Shown here: one piece after another, positions 1-10,697 of the stretch
Layout of the letters: every line of letters begins with the position of its first letter
Position numbering within the stretch: the stretch's first letter is position 1
Program-made: the position numbers and the translations under genes
The notes under the pieces: model-generated
What the model was told of the DNA's origin: nothing
The model's input: the letters and a program-made list of their open reading frames with translations, nothing else
The model's database searches: none
Origin: Thamnidium elegans
Taxonomy: Eukaryota > Mucoromycota > Mucoromycetes > Mucorales > Mucoraceae
Direction of reading: 5' to 3'
Assembly (NCBI GenBank): GCA_025201345.1
Contig: JAIXMG010000031.1
Coordinates: 124,001-188,000, forward strand
DNA: 64,000 nt

Positions 1-1124
1 TGAAGATGCTGCAGAGACGGGCGGACGACGAGCGTTATTTGAACTTGATTCTAATACTAGATTGTCATTTAAAATGCTATCGTCATATTGATAAGAGTGT
101 CGCAATGCATGTGTGTTTGTAGATATATCAGATATATTGTTATCTTTAGGCGGTAATGGTATATACTCTTCTGTATAATTTACAGGAAAAATACCTCTGT
201 TTGAATTAATTTCACCTAACCACCAACCTTTATCTATTTCGTCAATGACAGCTATAATATCGCCCGTTTTAAACGAAATCTCGTCATTGTTTTGTCCAGT
301 AAAATCAAATAAGGCCTTTCTATACTTTTCAAATGCGTGGATAGAAGAATGTCTAGTAGGTAAATTGGTTGGAGGAGGTACACGTGCAGGAACTGTGTTT
401 TTTGCTATAGTTGATTCGGCACTATAAATACTAGTACGATAATCATCTGTACTACTTGTTGGACTTTGGTTATGAAGTGATGATGTATTATTGTATGGAG
501 AGGCCATACTACTACTTTCTTCTTCGGCTGCAGATGGATAGGAATCGTTGGATGTGTCTCTGATCATCACTTTACTCATCATATCGCAAGCATCGGTTGT
601 AATTCCTTGACCCCAATTTGTTTTAACAGTTTCGAATAGTTCTTTGGCTTGATTATGATATGTAGACTGTACTTGAACTAAATCGAATAAAGCATCTCTA
701 TGTTCATTCTATGTATTTTTTTTTTTTTAATTTTGTTGTCAACTAATTATATATATATTTATATATATATATTTACCTCAAACTCCTGAATATATGCCAT
801 TTTTTGAATTAAATCATGTTCTGTATCTTCATATTTAATTCTTGAAGCTTGCATTTCTTGTTCTAGCTCCGGTTTCTCTTTTTTAGCCTTATTTAATCTA
901 TTTAATTTAGAGTCATAGTCTAACCTTCGTGAAGCAAGCTTTTTACGAAGTGTATCGTAGTCTTTATAATTTTGTAATCCCGTTTCCAATATCTTTAAAT
1001 AAACTTCTCGAATCTCTTGTGCAAGTGCTTCTTGAAGTGCTGCTATACGTGTTTCCGTTTGTCCTAAATTAATCAAAGCAATACCTAGTTATATATATTA
1101 ATATACACAATCTTTTTTTCTTTT

Positions 1125-1155
<31 letters not shown>

Positions 1156-1513
1156 TTATTTCTTTACTTTATACCTAATGCTGAATCTTCGGGAAAGATT
1201 GTACCGTAATGATATAAACATGAACCAAGCGCTTCAAAGGGCATCACTTTGATCTTACCGTCCTCTGGCGATGTCTTTTTCTTTAATAGATGTGCTTGCA
1301 GTATCTCTACCGCTTCTATAATACGTTCATATCCTTCTCTTCTATTCTCTGTTTCTTGTTCCAGTTTTTGAAAGTCTTCGGTTTGTAAAGTTACTTTGGC
1401 TCCACCAAATCTTTCTCCTGTCCACTATTTTTTTTTTTTTTTCAGTAACACTCCCTTTTTTTTTTTTTATAACTAATGCTTACTTGTTTAAATTTTCCAA
1501 GATTCTTAATCAT
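1..1513 (-). CDS. Endophilin-like BAR-SH3 protein (3' end outside window)
   Basis: Membrane-curvature adaptor of the BAR-SH3 type, expected to act in endocytosis at the plasma membrane. Exons by eye: 1513-1484, 1424-1175, 1084-777, 708 to beyond base 1. The start is MIKNLGKFKQ, followed by a helical BAR region (about residues 15-240) rich in charged heptads, for example ASRRLDYDSKLNR, which resembles endophilin's EGRRLDFDYKKKR. A Ser/Asn-rich linker follows. An SH3 domain lies at about 320-205 (ALFDFTGQNNDEISF ... KGWWLGE ... GIFPVNY), with the usual ALYDF-, WW- and P-x-N-Y-type positions. The linker and SH3 share the last exon, which is still open at the window edge, so the C-terminus is unknown. 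Intron 2 carries a (TC)n microsatellite at about 1133-1155. The domain calls are secure; a specific orthologue (Gvp36, Rvs167 and so on) is not claimed. Confidence 0.88.
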
Positions 1514-2156
1514 GTTTAAAGGAAAAAAATAAGTTGTCGGAAAGTTGTCAATACAAGTATATTATTTTGTGGTATGACTTGTAAAAATAAAAAGGAAAAA
1601 GAAAAGGCACGTCCTTGAGAAAAAAAAAAGAGTTTTTTTTTTGTACTTTGAATTCAGACATATTGTTTAGTTTGGACGAATCAAAATCGTCTTTTTTTTT
1701 GAAAAACCTTCTGTAAAAAGGTCTCTTTTACACATGTAAAAAAATAGGTTAGTGTCTTGGCTTTTATCACATTAACAAAATATATTTTATATCATGACCT
1801 TCAATGTGATACTGTTCATTTGATATCCTTTTTTTTTTAATTACTTTATTGCGTATGTTGGCATATTAGTTACCCCTTCTTTTTTTTTCACAATCAAATG
1901 AAGTAATATAATATAACTCACAATAAAGTTTAGAAGGAAATTATCATTGGCTTCAAATAATTGTATACGCTGTTAACTGATACCATTGTCAGGAGGTGAT
2001 TAACTTTTTTAGTGCGAATTCTTGTTAAAACTTTTTGTGTGGAGCATTTTCGGATGAATAAAACTTTAAGAATGTGATAAACACGCGATATGAATACAAG
2101 GAACAGTGCCTGCAACTTCCATTCTTAAATTGCAATAGCCTAAAAATACTTACTTG

Positions 2157-2193
<37 letters not shown>

Positions 2194-2350
2194 GCTGTTT
2201 ATATAAAGATAAATATAGCCATATATTTTTAAAAATATCATTTTATTTATACATAAAATTGTCAGGTTTTATAGAATGGATTACCAAAACAATTTTCTTT
2301 TAATATAATGCGCTACTATATTATACAACGCTTCCAGCATTCTTTTTTAC
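1514..2350. other. Intergenic, AT-rich
   Basis: This stretch holds the 5' flank of the BAR-SH3 gene and the 3' flank of the aldehyde dehydrogenase, which is transcribed toward it. It contains several T-runs, including about 30 T at 2161-2190. I see no convincing coding exon; a 61-codon open frame at 1930-2115 has no recognisable character. Confidence 0.6.
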
Positions 2351-3220
2351 TTAGATCTTTGATAATCTTTGAATCTTGACAACCTTAACTTGTGTGTATT
2401 CATGAAGAGCATATTTACCAAGCTCCTTACCGAAACCAGATTGCTTATAACCACCGAAAGGAGTAGATTGATCAAAGATATCGTAACAGTTAACCCAAAC
2501 AGTACCAGCTTGCATTTCATTTGTAACCTTGATAGAAGTATCTAAATCAGAGGTATATACACCACCAGCTAAACCATAATCAGAGTCATTAGCAAGATCA
2601 ATAGCTTCTTCAATCGTCTTGAATGTACCGATAGAGACAAAAGGACCAAAGATCTCTTCTCTCATAATTCTATGGCTGTTATTACAATGAGTGAAGATGG
2701 TAGGCTCAACATAGTAACCCTTGTTACCCCAACGCTTACCACCATAAGCCAACACAGCACCTTCCTCCTTACCAATCTTGACATAGTTCAAGATCTTATC
2801 GAATTGAGACTTGTTGATTTGAGGACCTTGGAAGGTATCCTCGTTAAATGGATCTCCAATAACAATCTTCTTGGTTTCAGCAATAAAGAGTTCGAGGAAC
2901 TTGTCATGGACGGATTCGTGAACAAAGATACGAGATCCGGCGTTACAACTTTGACCGTGGTTGTTGAAAATACCGCCGCAGGCCCAGAAGGCTGCGTTGG
3001 CAAGATCCGCATCGGCACAAACAATTTGTGCGGATTTACCACCTAATTCAAGTTGAAGTTTTTTCAAGTTGGATGAGGCACTGGATTCCATGATCTTACG
3101 ACCGGTGAAGGTGGAGCCCGTGAAGGCCATCTTGCTAATCTTAGGGTGGCTAGACAAGTAGCTACCAGTGGTGTGACCGTAACCAGTAATAATATTAACA
3201 ACACCCTATAAATAAAACTT

Positions 3221-3257
<37 letters not shown>

Positions 3258-4065
3258 GATATATGGTTGTATAATATGGTATGACTTACAGCGGGGAAAC
3301 CAGCTTCCTTGACAAGTTCACCGAACTTGAGGGTAGACAAAGGAGTGACTTCAGAAGACTTCATAACAACTACACAAGAAAATAGATTATTTTTTTTAAA
3401 AAAAATAAAAAAAAACGCAGGTTTGTTTATATACTTACTTGTGTTACCAGTGGCTAAAGCAGGAGCAAACTTCCAAGCAGCCATCATGGTAGGATAATTC
3501 CAAGGAATAACGGCACCAACAACACCGAGAGCTTCATGACGAGTATAACATAACTTGTCAAAGGTAGTATCGATCGTCTTACCGTGGATCTTGTCAGCCC
3601 AACCAGCAAAATAACGGTAACAACCAATGGATTCAGTTACATCAACATCACGAGCAACTGCAAATGCTTTACCGTTATCAACAGCATCCAAAATAGCAAT
3701 CTCATCCTTATCACGTTCCATCAAATCAGCGAGACGGTTAAGAAGACGACCACGCTCGGCAGGTGCTACCTTACGCCATGTCTCGTAATAACACTTGTAG
3801 GCGGACTCAACAGCCAAGTTCACATCTTGTTCATCGGCAGAGTGTACTTTACAGATAACTTCTTCGTTGGCGGGGTTGATGGTCTCAATCAATGGACCGT
3901 TACCAGGTACAAATTCGTTGTTGATGAAAAGTTGAGTATGAACTACGAAATATAGAGGGCAAGTGTTAGATATATATATATAAAGGTGTAGGGCCTTTTT
4001 TTTAACTCACCATTGGCAGTCTTGCCGTTAGTTAAACGAATAGTTTGGATATCAGCTTGAGTCAT
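2351..4065 (-). CDS. Aldehyde dehydrogenase (NAD(P)+, class 1/2-like), cytosolic
   Basis: Oxidises aldehydes to carboxylic acids. Exons 4065-4011, 3942-3439, 3369-3290 and 3205-2351 sum to 1494 nt (497 aa), the normal length for the family. Visible landmarks in order: an N-terminal NPANEEVICKV strand; the nucleotide-binding segment GVVGAVIPWNYPTMMAAWK; TIVMKSSEVTPLS across an exon junction; GSTFTGRKI; LELGGKSAQIV with the general-base Glu; the catalytic Cys in NNHGQSCNAGSR; EIFGPFVSI; and the C-terminal PFGGYKQSGFGKELG. The N-terminus (MTQADIQTIRLTNGK) is not a mitochondrial presequence, so a cytosolic location is inferred. The intron at 3289-3206 holds a long poly-A/T run. Substrate preference cannot be read from the sequence. 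Confidence 0.97.
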
Positions 4066-4522
4066 TTTTTTTTTTAAAAAATAAAAAGATAAAAAGTAGA
4101 AAAGAAGTCCAAGTGGAAAAATATGAGTATCCTTTTATACCTTCGTATTTAGACGCTAGTCACACACACATGCATTATCCTTTTTCCCCTCTCTTTTTTC
4201 AAGTCCCTCCATAATTGTTATCATTCGTCTGCTTTCAAAAGATAGCAAAAACTAGCTATTTACATGTCTATGTGGACGTTTATATAATATAGCTTTTAAT
4301 ATTTTGGTTCCTACGGTTAGTTTTGCAAGGTTTACTGATCAAAATAGTAAATAAAGTATTCATGTAAATGGAAACGATTTATAATAATTTGTATCTCCGA
4401 AGTGGTTTTTACAAAGTTATACGTGGGAACCCTCAAGTATGTGACAAATACAGGTTACACAATGACAATTATATATGCTAAATTAAGTAAAATCTTTGCA
4501 TTTTTCAAACTATCCGTATTTG
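4066..4522. other. Intergenic; ALDH promoter and element flank
   Basis: Upstream region of the aldehyde dehydrogenase gene. It contains a CA-rich run at about 4162-4170 and runs into the TA at the left end of the large mobile element. No coding signal seen. Confidence 0.5.
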
Positions 4523-4555
4523 TACAGTGCTCACGGTACCAATTTGCGTCTTTTT

Positions 4556-4789
4556 TGTTTATTTAGACATGAAAATACAAAATATGAAATATGATTTGCT
4601 TTAATCTTCCTTTATTATAAATCAGCGAAAAATAGTTAAAATAAAATAAGAAATAAAAATAAAATAAAGTATATAAATAAATTTTTTCTTGACTGCTAGT
4701 ATTAGATCAATCTTCAAGCGAGGTCCATTGGGAAGTGGTGGGTGGGGAAATCATATTTCTTATTTTGTATTTTCATGTCTAAATAAACA
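4556..4789. repeat. Short inverted repeat (42-bp arms)
   Basis: Arms 4556-4597 and 4748-4789 are inverted copies (TGTTTATTTAGACATGAAAA at the outer end) with about one mismatch, separated by about 150 bp of AT-rich DNA. A third, direct partial copy occurs at 4834-4862, overlapping the 3' end of the recombinase relic. This may be a small MITE or a rearranged 3' flank of the recombinase element. Confidence 0.7.
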
Positions 4790-4860
4790 ATTCAAGTGTC
4801 GAATAAATTCTACTAGAATTGTGTGAGACACTCAAATACAAAATAAGAAATCTGATTTGC

Positions 4861-5763
4861 TTATCCAGAGTCCATATCTTCAGCATCAAAGAATTCTTCG
4901 TTATCGTCACTGTTATCAATATCCATATAACTAATTAACGAATTTGTGGAGTCAAATTGTGACAGATGTTCTCTTCGATAGTGGTTTTCAAATGTTGTTG
5001 ATGAGGTCCAATTACCCAGGGTAACAATGTCTTCCTTGGGGATACCTACTTGCAGTGCTAAGGATGAGACGATAGACCGAATTGATACCCGATTTTCTGA
5101 GGTGGACAAGTGTAGAAGTTTTGTTAACCATCCTTGAATAGTTCTTACTGAAATAGGGTTGTTGGGACGTAGTGAGTTAACAAATAGTGCAGTCGCCCTG
5201 CATGCTGGACGTTTCTATAAATATACTGAGCAAGCATTGACAGGACATAATTGAGGTTCCTGGTGAGCTTTTACTTGGAAAGTTTTTTACAATCATACGG
5301 CGGCCTCGTTTTTCTTTTGGGCAGTTGACATCAAATGAGAGTTCTGTATTGTTGTTTTCTATTTTCATCGAGTTTATTGGTATACGGTGTAAGTCTGATG
5401 GTCGTAGAAAGCATGTTACTGCTAATAAGAATGCCAATTTGCTTTGAAGTTTTGCTAGCGATGTTGTACCATTCTCGATATTCTTCAAAAAGGTGAATGT
5501 TGGTTGTAAATTAATTGTTGATTTATGAAGTCTAATAGGCGGTGCTTGATTTAAAATTGTTGTAATAAATTCATTTAAATCTTGATTCTCCCTTAGACTT
5601 TGCGGATTGTTGTGTAGGTGAGTGACTGCAGAACGAAATAGTTGTATAGTTGTAACTGCATACCCCTTCAAAGAGAACATATCAGATAAAAAATTAATTA
5701 GGTCAATTGCACTAAATTCCGTTTGTGAGATGTTGTTATCCAAAGCCCATTGTAGAAAGAGAA
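4861..5763 (-). pseudogene. Crypton/DIRS-type tyrosine recombinase relic
   Basis: Reading the minus strand, coding homology begins right at the junction with the left inverted arm (FLQWALDNNISQTEF..., no upstream start) and runs to a stop at 4861. An N-terminal core-binding-like helical region is followed by the catalytic domain: TCFLRPSDLHRI (first Arg), a box with SIRSIVSSLALQVGI (second Arg; the usual His of HxxR/HSxR is Val here), and GNWTSSTTFENHYRREH with the candidate nucleophile Tyr. Continuity needs one frameshift near 5260 (from ...NFPSKSSP to EPQLCPVNA...) and crosses an in-frame TAG just after CSVYL near 5220. It is therefore a 5'-truncated, inactivated copy. The NWxSSxTFxxHY signature is typical of fungal Crypton and DIRS recombinases. 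Confidence 0.82.
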
Positions 5764-6574
5764 CTCAGAAACCAAATTGCGTTTTCCCTGAATCCCAATT
5801 TGCGCTTAAATAAAATCAATTTGCGTCGTCCATAACACATTTCGCGTTATTTATTTTGCTGTGTAATTTATACTTGGTTTTCGGACCTGTTCAATAAAAT
5901 TTCAGACATTCTCTTTTTTTTTCGGACGATTTCAATTTTTTATTGAACAAGTTCCTTTTTATTTTCAGACTTAATTTAGACAAACTCCCTTTACAGTCAA
6001 CGCAACATTAAAAGGCGGTTTTTTTAGAACCAAAAGGGGGCGATTTTATAATACAAATATACGTTAAATGACCCGCCCTTTAGAGTTGTGTTGACTGTAT
6101 TCAGATTTACATCATTCCTGGAAGTAGATTGCGCACTGGTCGAAAAAGATTGCACAACAAAGAAAATATCCCAAACTGCGCAAGTAAAAAATAAAGATTG
6201 CATAACTGTGTAACCTTAGAGAGGTTCTTTATTCAACCATACTTGTAATTTTGCGTTGGAATAACTGTAAAATCCTCAAAGATCCTCCTCCAAATAGACG
6301 CTGGTATAAGTATCAACTATTCTCATAAATCTCCCTCCTTCAACAGTTTTTCTCTTTGTACCTTACTCTTAACTACAGACAGTATGCAGCTTCAAATCAA
6401 TGAAGTTGATGACAAGATTCCAGACTTCTTTATAAGCACTGAGCTCATACATTCACTTGGATTCAGACAGCTACTAAAGATTACATTCTAACCTGTACAG
6501 TCAGGTTGAATAGCGGTAAAACAGCTTTTTTATTGAACAAACTGCATATCCTGCAATTTCCTTCAACATATGTT
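5762..6574. repeat. Left 813-bp inverted arm of the composite element
   Basis: This is the inverted copy of 9718-10530, with equal length and no indel seen. The segments I compared base by base differ at very few sites (one at about 6546). The inner end is the palindrome AACATATGTT. The arm's inner end touches the stop codon of the element-borne gene. Confidence 0.9.
5994..6097. mobile_element. 104-bp MITE inside the left arm
   Basis: TA-flanked (5992-5993 and 6098-6099), with inverted ends CAGTCAACGCAACATTAAAA... / ...TAGAGTTGTGTTGACTG. An identical insertion sits at the mirror position of the other arm (10195-10298). Confidence 0.72.
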
Positions 6575-8486
6575 TACTTCTCAAATATAGTTCTTAATGT
6601 GGGGTCGTCATTCGAGGATAGCCCCAAGTTTTCTTCCAACAGTATCTTCAACAAGTGATGGGTATCGCAAATATCATCCTACATGTAAAAAAAGAATCAA
6701 AATCAGAGAATGAAATGGTTTAGGGTGGGTTGGGATTTAAACGTACGAAGATAGTGGCTATCAGTTCAAGATATTGAATAAGTAAGATGCGGTCATCCCA
6801 GGAAGATGGCAGTGTTGCTGTTCGTTTTTCTATGAAGTTCCAGCTTGTATCATTATTCATATATAGCTCGGACAACGTTACTTGATTTTTGATGGTTTGC
6901 AAGCCAAAAACCTTAAGCTTTTTAAACGTAGCTATTGAAGAATTTTTATTTAAGATTGCCTCTTTCCTCAGAGAGGAAATGCCACACTCCAGCAACTTGA
7001 GACAATCTTCGATCGTATGTACTGTGTTCTCTTGGAGTTTCCCACTATTCAAAAAAGGAATTAGCATGAGAAAGTCGCATATGTGATTATTACCTCGATG
7101 CTTCAACAATTATAATTTCCATGTTGTTAAACATCTTGAAATAACCAAGAGCGTCGTTGTGCTTCATCGTACTATTGCTGTAGTCAGATTTATTTAAATC
7201 CAAGTACTTGCTTGAAGTAAACTGTGTTTCACACCTAGAATATTTTTTAGTAGTAATTTTTCTTTTTTTTTCTTTTTGTTTTACCACTTGAACTCGACAA
7301 AGCCTACGATCTTTGATAAGGCAAGGAGAGATGGTATGATATTTTCTATGAAGGGTGTTCTCTCATGATTTTGTACTAAGAGAGAACTATTTTTGAGTGC
7401 GAGGTGGAACGAGGTCAAGGTATATCGTAGAACTTCCATTAAAGCAGCAGCTTTATTTGTCAGTCCGTCAATTTCAGAAGTCCATACTTGTTGAACGAAA
7501 AATTCTGTATTATTATTTTTTAAAAGGCTGCAGATGTGTTCTAGTAAATTATGTTGGCGAAGTGATTTGTTTTTTAATTGATCCTGTTCGTAAGCTTTAT
7601 ACTTGTCCGATGTGACGGTATTGCTTGACGCAAAAGACGTTCCAAAGTATACTAAATCCTCTAACACATTTAGTTGACTTTTTCGAAGTTTTGGCCGGTG
7701 TAGTTCAACTGATTTATAATTAGGTGTCATTATGTGATACTTCTTTTGACCTTCGGTCACAATCACATCATTCTATATGTAAGAGTATGAGCACTATGAT
7801 TGCAGTAAGATAAGGGAACCATAAACCGTTTGACAAGGTAGGTGCGCAGAGTTTGTGGTTTCACTCAGACGCTTGTTATTCTAAAACAAATAAATTAATA
7901 TAAACAACAGGCAAAAAATACAAGTTGAGGCTCGTTACGTTTTTGTTGCATGTTATGCTTGTTGATCCACCTCCATTCATAAAGTTTCCAGAAAACTTAT
8001 TGATTTCGAATGTATTCATAGTAATTGAAGTTTTGGGGCTAGAAGAATCACAAAAATTCACTTGGGCATCTTGACTTTGGGCTACGTGTTCATTTTTATT
8101 TTCATCAGTATGCAAGTTTTGATTTACGGATGCTTCTCCACTGGATTTTTGTTCATTCGATTCGATATTATCAGAACTGGTTTGTTTAAGGCAGTTCAAA
8201 TTGCCAAGTTTCTGAAAGTAAAAACAAAAGTCAATGAATAAACTCAAGACGTTCCAGATTATATTACCATGATCTGTTCTAGGATAGGATCGATGCACTT
8301 TTTCAGTGAATTTTGCGCGGTTTTGAACTGAACCAAGTCTGATTTTAATATCTCAAGGATATCGAAAAAAGTGTGGCCAGGGTATTTTTTGTCGTAAACA
8401 TTTAAAGCTTCAATCGTTATCCAATCCTTTGGCTTTGTGTTCGGAAAGTAGTACATAAGAAAAATAAAGAAAAAAAAGAGGGGCAC
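6574..8486 (-). CDS. Element-borne 525-aa protein of unknown function
   Basis: Seven exons by eye: 8486-8268, 8211-7939, 7880-7827, 7772-7285, 7234-7094, 7044-6747 and 6678-6574. They sum to 1578 nt with no interruption, so the frame appears maintained. The first exon contains a helical segment (DWITIEALNVYDKKYPGH...). Exon 2 is a low-complexity Ser/Asn/Gln linker, and exons 4-7 form a globular C-terminal half. Near residue 385 a hydrophobic strand ending in Glu (MEIIIVEASSGK) follows an acidic stretch (LNKSDYSN). This is reminiscent of the D...ExK core of PD-(D/E)XK nucleases, and I recall similar unnamed Mucorales proteins; that assignment is inference. The stop codon lies exactly at the inner edge of the left arm, and the gene lies between the two arms, so it belongs to the element. 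The 5' boundary is uncertain; an extra upstream exon is possible. Confidence 0.7.
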
Positions 8487-8785
8487 TTGTTCCTTTTTTG
8501 TTTCTACGGGAACAAATAAAGTTCAAATGAGGAGGAAGTCACAAAATGTTTTTGGGTTTTGTAATACTGTATCTAGGTTGTCGGTACTGAGTTTATACCT
8601 GGAAACTTGAAAGGTAGAAGTGAAGTTTTAAGATAATAAAAAAGAGTAATCTTTAGATAAGTATAATTTGTAATACATTATTCCTAATCTTGTACTTAAG
8701 TAGTACATGAATAATCGACTGCATTACTGAGTCCGATTATTACAGGTTTTATGAGAAATAATCTTTTTTTTTTTGTGTGATTTCT

Positions 8786-9208
8786 TTATACTGCACTGGA
8801 AGGTGAGGAAGGTAATGGCGATTGTTTCTCGGATAGTAGGAACTCTTGGAGTGCGGAGTCTAGCAGGTCACGAATAGCGGCGAGAATAGTCTGAACCGTA
8901 AATGGAATGTCGTCGAAAATGAACTGACAATGAGAGCGCCAAATGGATAGAAGGGCGCAACTAATGATTACTGAGCCAGGTAAAAGAACAGTGTTGATCG
9001 TGGGAGGAATATCAAGGTGGAATATAACTTTTTGGATGGTAATTAGAGAGCAGGGCGTGGAGAAGTGGCCTGTCCATATAGTAGACCATATTGTATAATT
9101 TACTGGGCATCGATAAATAAAGTGTTCAATTGTGTCAATAGTGTTATCTGAGCAGATGAGGCTTGTGGGACTGGGAGAGTTTGATGCGAGTAATTTACAT
9201 TATTTCGT
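8786..9208 (-). pseudogene. LINE reverse-transcriptase C-terminal fragment
   Basis: An open frame of about 140 codons without a start codon, ending at 8788-8786. It contains a zinc-knuckle-like arrangement typical of the end of L1/RTE-like ORF2 proteins: LICSDNTIDTIEHFIYRCP (C...D-T-x-E-H...C), then a hydrophobic and Trp-containing tail (SCALLSIWRSHCQF) ending SSPSSAV. A stop precedes it, with a possible frameshift near 9205 into an upstream frame (TKYSRMKKIIKKTN...). Only the 3' end of the retrotransposon is present, as expected for 5'-truncated LINE insertion. It lies inside the composite element, upstream of the 525-aa gene. Confidence 0.65.
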
Positions 9209-9717
9209 CGATTTTTTCGAAGCTACAATTTTTAGCTACGTCATTTAATTCTGGAATGTTTGTCTTTTTTATTATCTTCTTCATCCGTGAATATTTAGTC
9301 AGAATTCTCATTATCACAAAAAAAAATAAGCGGTCCAAAAATTACTACATAGTGATACGTAAGCACTAGCCTGTTTTTAGCAGGGTAAAACACAAAAATA
9401 AAAAAGAATCATTTCTCTTAGCTTTGCTGTGCTTCCAAGATGGATATTCCTACATCGTATGTTATATGGCTGATCAAATGCATGGCTACTCATCTGACTT
9501 CTCATGGTGTTTGCATAGTCTGTCTCTAGCTCAGTTTACATTAAGTTCAGTAATCATAGCCTGTTTCAACGTCTATTGTCAAATCGTTGTCAGATCATTT
9601 TAAGCTTAGAAATAATAAATCCACTACTCAAATACGCATTTTACGTAATAAAAAGTTATTATTTCTGAATATTTAATTTGAGATTAATGTCTTTATAGTG
9701 TATTTGCATTTGTAATT
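9209..9717. other. Element interior without recognised gene
   Basis: AT-rich sequence between the LINE fragment and the right arm. No clear exon seen. Confidence 0.5.
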
Positions 9718-10530
9718 AACATATGTTGAAGGAAATTGCAGGATATGTAGTTTGTTCAATAAAAAAGCTGTTTTACCGCTATTCAACCTGACTGTACAGG
9801 TTAGAATGTAATCTTTAGTAGCTGTCTGAATCCAAGTGAATGTATGAGCTCAGTGCTTATAAAGAAGTCTGGAATCTTGTCATCAACTTCATTGATTTGA
9901 AGCTGCATACTGTCTGTAGTTAAGAGTAAGGTACAAAGAGAAAAACTGTTGAAGGAGGGAGATTTATGAGAATAGTTGATACTTATACCAGCGTCTATTT
10001 GGAGGAGGATCTTTGAGGATTTTACAGTTATTCCAACGCAAAATTACAAGTATGGTTGAATAAAGAACCTCTCTAAGGTTACACAGTTATGCAATCTTTA
10101 TTTTTTACTTGCGCAGTTTGGGATATTTTCTTTGTTGTGCAATCTTTTTCGACCAGTGCGCAATCTACTTCCAGGAATGATGTAAATCTGAATACAGTCA
10201 ACACAACTCTAAAGGGCGGGTCATTTAACGTATATTTGTATTATAAAATCGCCCCCTTTTGGTTCTAAAAAAACCGCCTTTTAATGTTGCGTTGACTGTA
10301 AAGGGAGTTTGTCTAAATTAAGTCTGAAAATAAAAAGGAACTTGTTCAATAAAAAATTGAAATCGTCCGAAAAAAAAAGAGAATGTCTGAAATTTTATTG
10401 AACAGGTCCGAAAACCAAGTATAAATTACACAGCAAAATAAATAACGCGAAATGTGTTATGGACGACGCAAATTGATTTTATTTAAGCGCAAATTGGGAT
10501 TCAGGGAAAACGCAATTTGGTTTCTGAGTT
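9718..10530. repeat. Right 813-bp inverted arm of the composite element
   Basis: Mirror copy of 5762-6574. It begins at the palindrome AACATATGTT and ends ...GGTTTCTGAGTT. Unlike the left arm it continues directly into the subterminal repeats and the outer tip (10531-10621). Confidence 0.9.
10195..10298. mobile_element. 104-bp MITE inside the right arm
   Basis: TA-flanked (10193-10194, 10299-10300), with inverted ends around CAGTCAACACAAC... and ...GTTGCGTTGACTG. It is the mirror-image counterpart of 5994-6097, so it inserted before the two arms were last made alike. Confidence 0.72.
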
Positions 10531-10606
10531 GACGCAAATTGGCCAATTAAACTTACGCAAATTGATATTTACAAGTGCACAAAAATATTTAAAAAGACGC
10601 AAATTG
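10466..10606. repeat. Subterminal ACGCAAATTG-type motifs (six copies)
   Basis: Copies of (A/G)CGCAAATTG or its close variant start at about 10466, 10487, 10510, 10532, 10555 and 10597, all on the same strand within 140 bp of the right tip. Clustered subterminal motifs are common transposase-binding sites. At the left the first three are mirrored in the arm and one in the tip; the others are missing with the lost segment. Confidence 0.75.
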
Positions 10607-10697
10607 GTACCGTGAGCACTGTATGATAAGGGAAGATCTCATTAGCAATAAGGTTTTCTCACCTGTCCTAATTCAGTATTTACTATTGTAGAAATGT

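Larger units (their letters stand above)
4523..10623. mobile_element. 6.1-kb composite element with TA duplication and inverted termini
   Basis: The two ends match in inverted orientation: TA-CAGTGCTCACGGTACC... at 4523 and ...GGTACCGTGAGCACTG-TA at 10623, about 31 bp in total before divergence. The TA on each side fits the target duplication of Tc1/mariner-type elements. Inside are 813-bp near-identical inverted arms (5762-6574 and 9718-10530), an intact 7-exon gene between them, a LINE 3' fragment, and a broken tyrosine recombinase between the left tip and the left arm. The right side runs continuously from tip to arm; on the left about 65 bp of this stretch is missing and replaced by about 1.2 kb including the recombinase. 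No recognisable DDE transposase is encoded, so the element is either non-autonomous or moved by an unrecognised protein. The boundaries are read directly; the mechanism is inference. Confidence 0.8.

Noticed and set aside
2672..3046. 124-codon plus-strand frame inside the ALDH gene
   Set aside because: Antisense shadow of the aldehyde dehydrogenase coding exon.
5762..10530. Treating the 813-bp arms as LTRs of a retrotransposon
   Set aside because: The arms are inverted, not direct, and no gag, protease, RT or integrase frame lies between them except a LINE 3' fragment.
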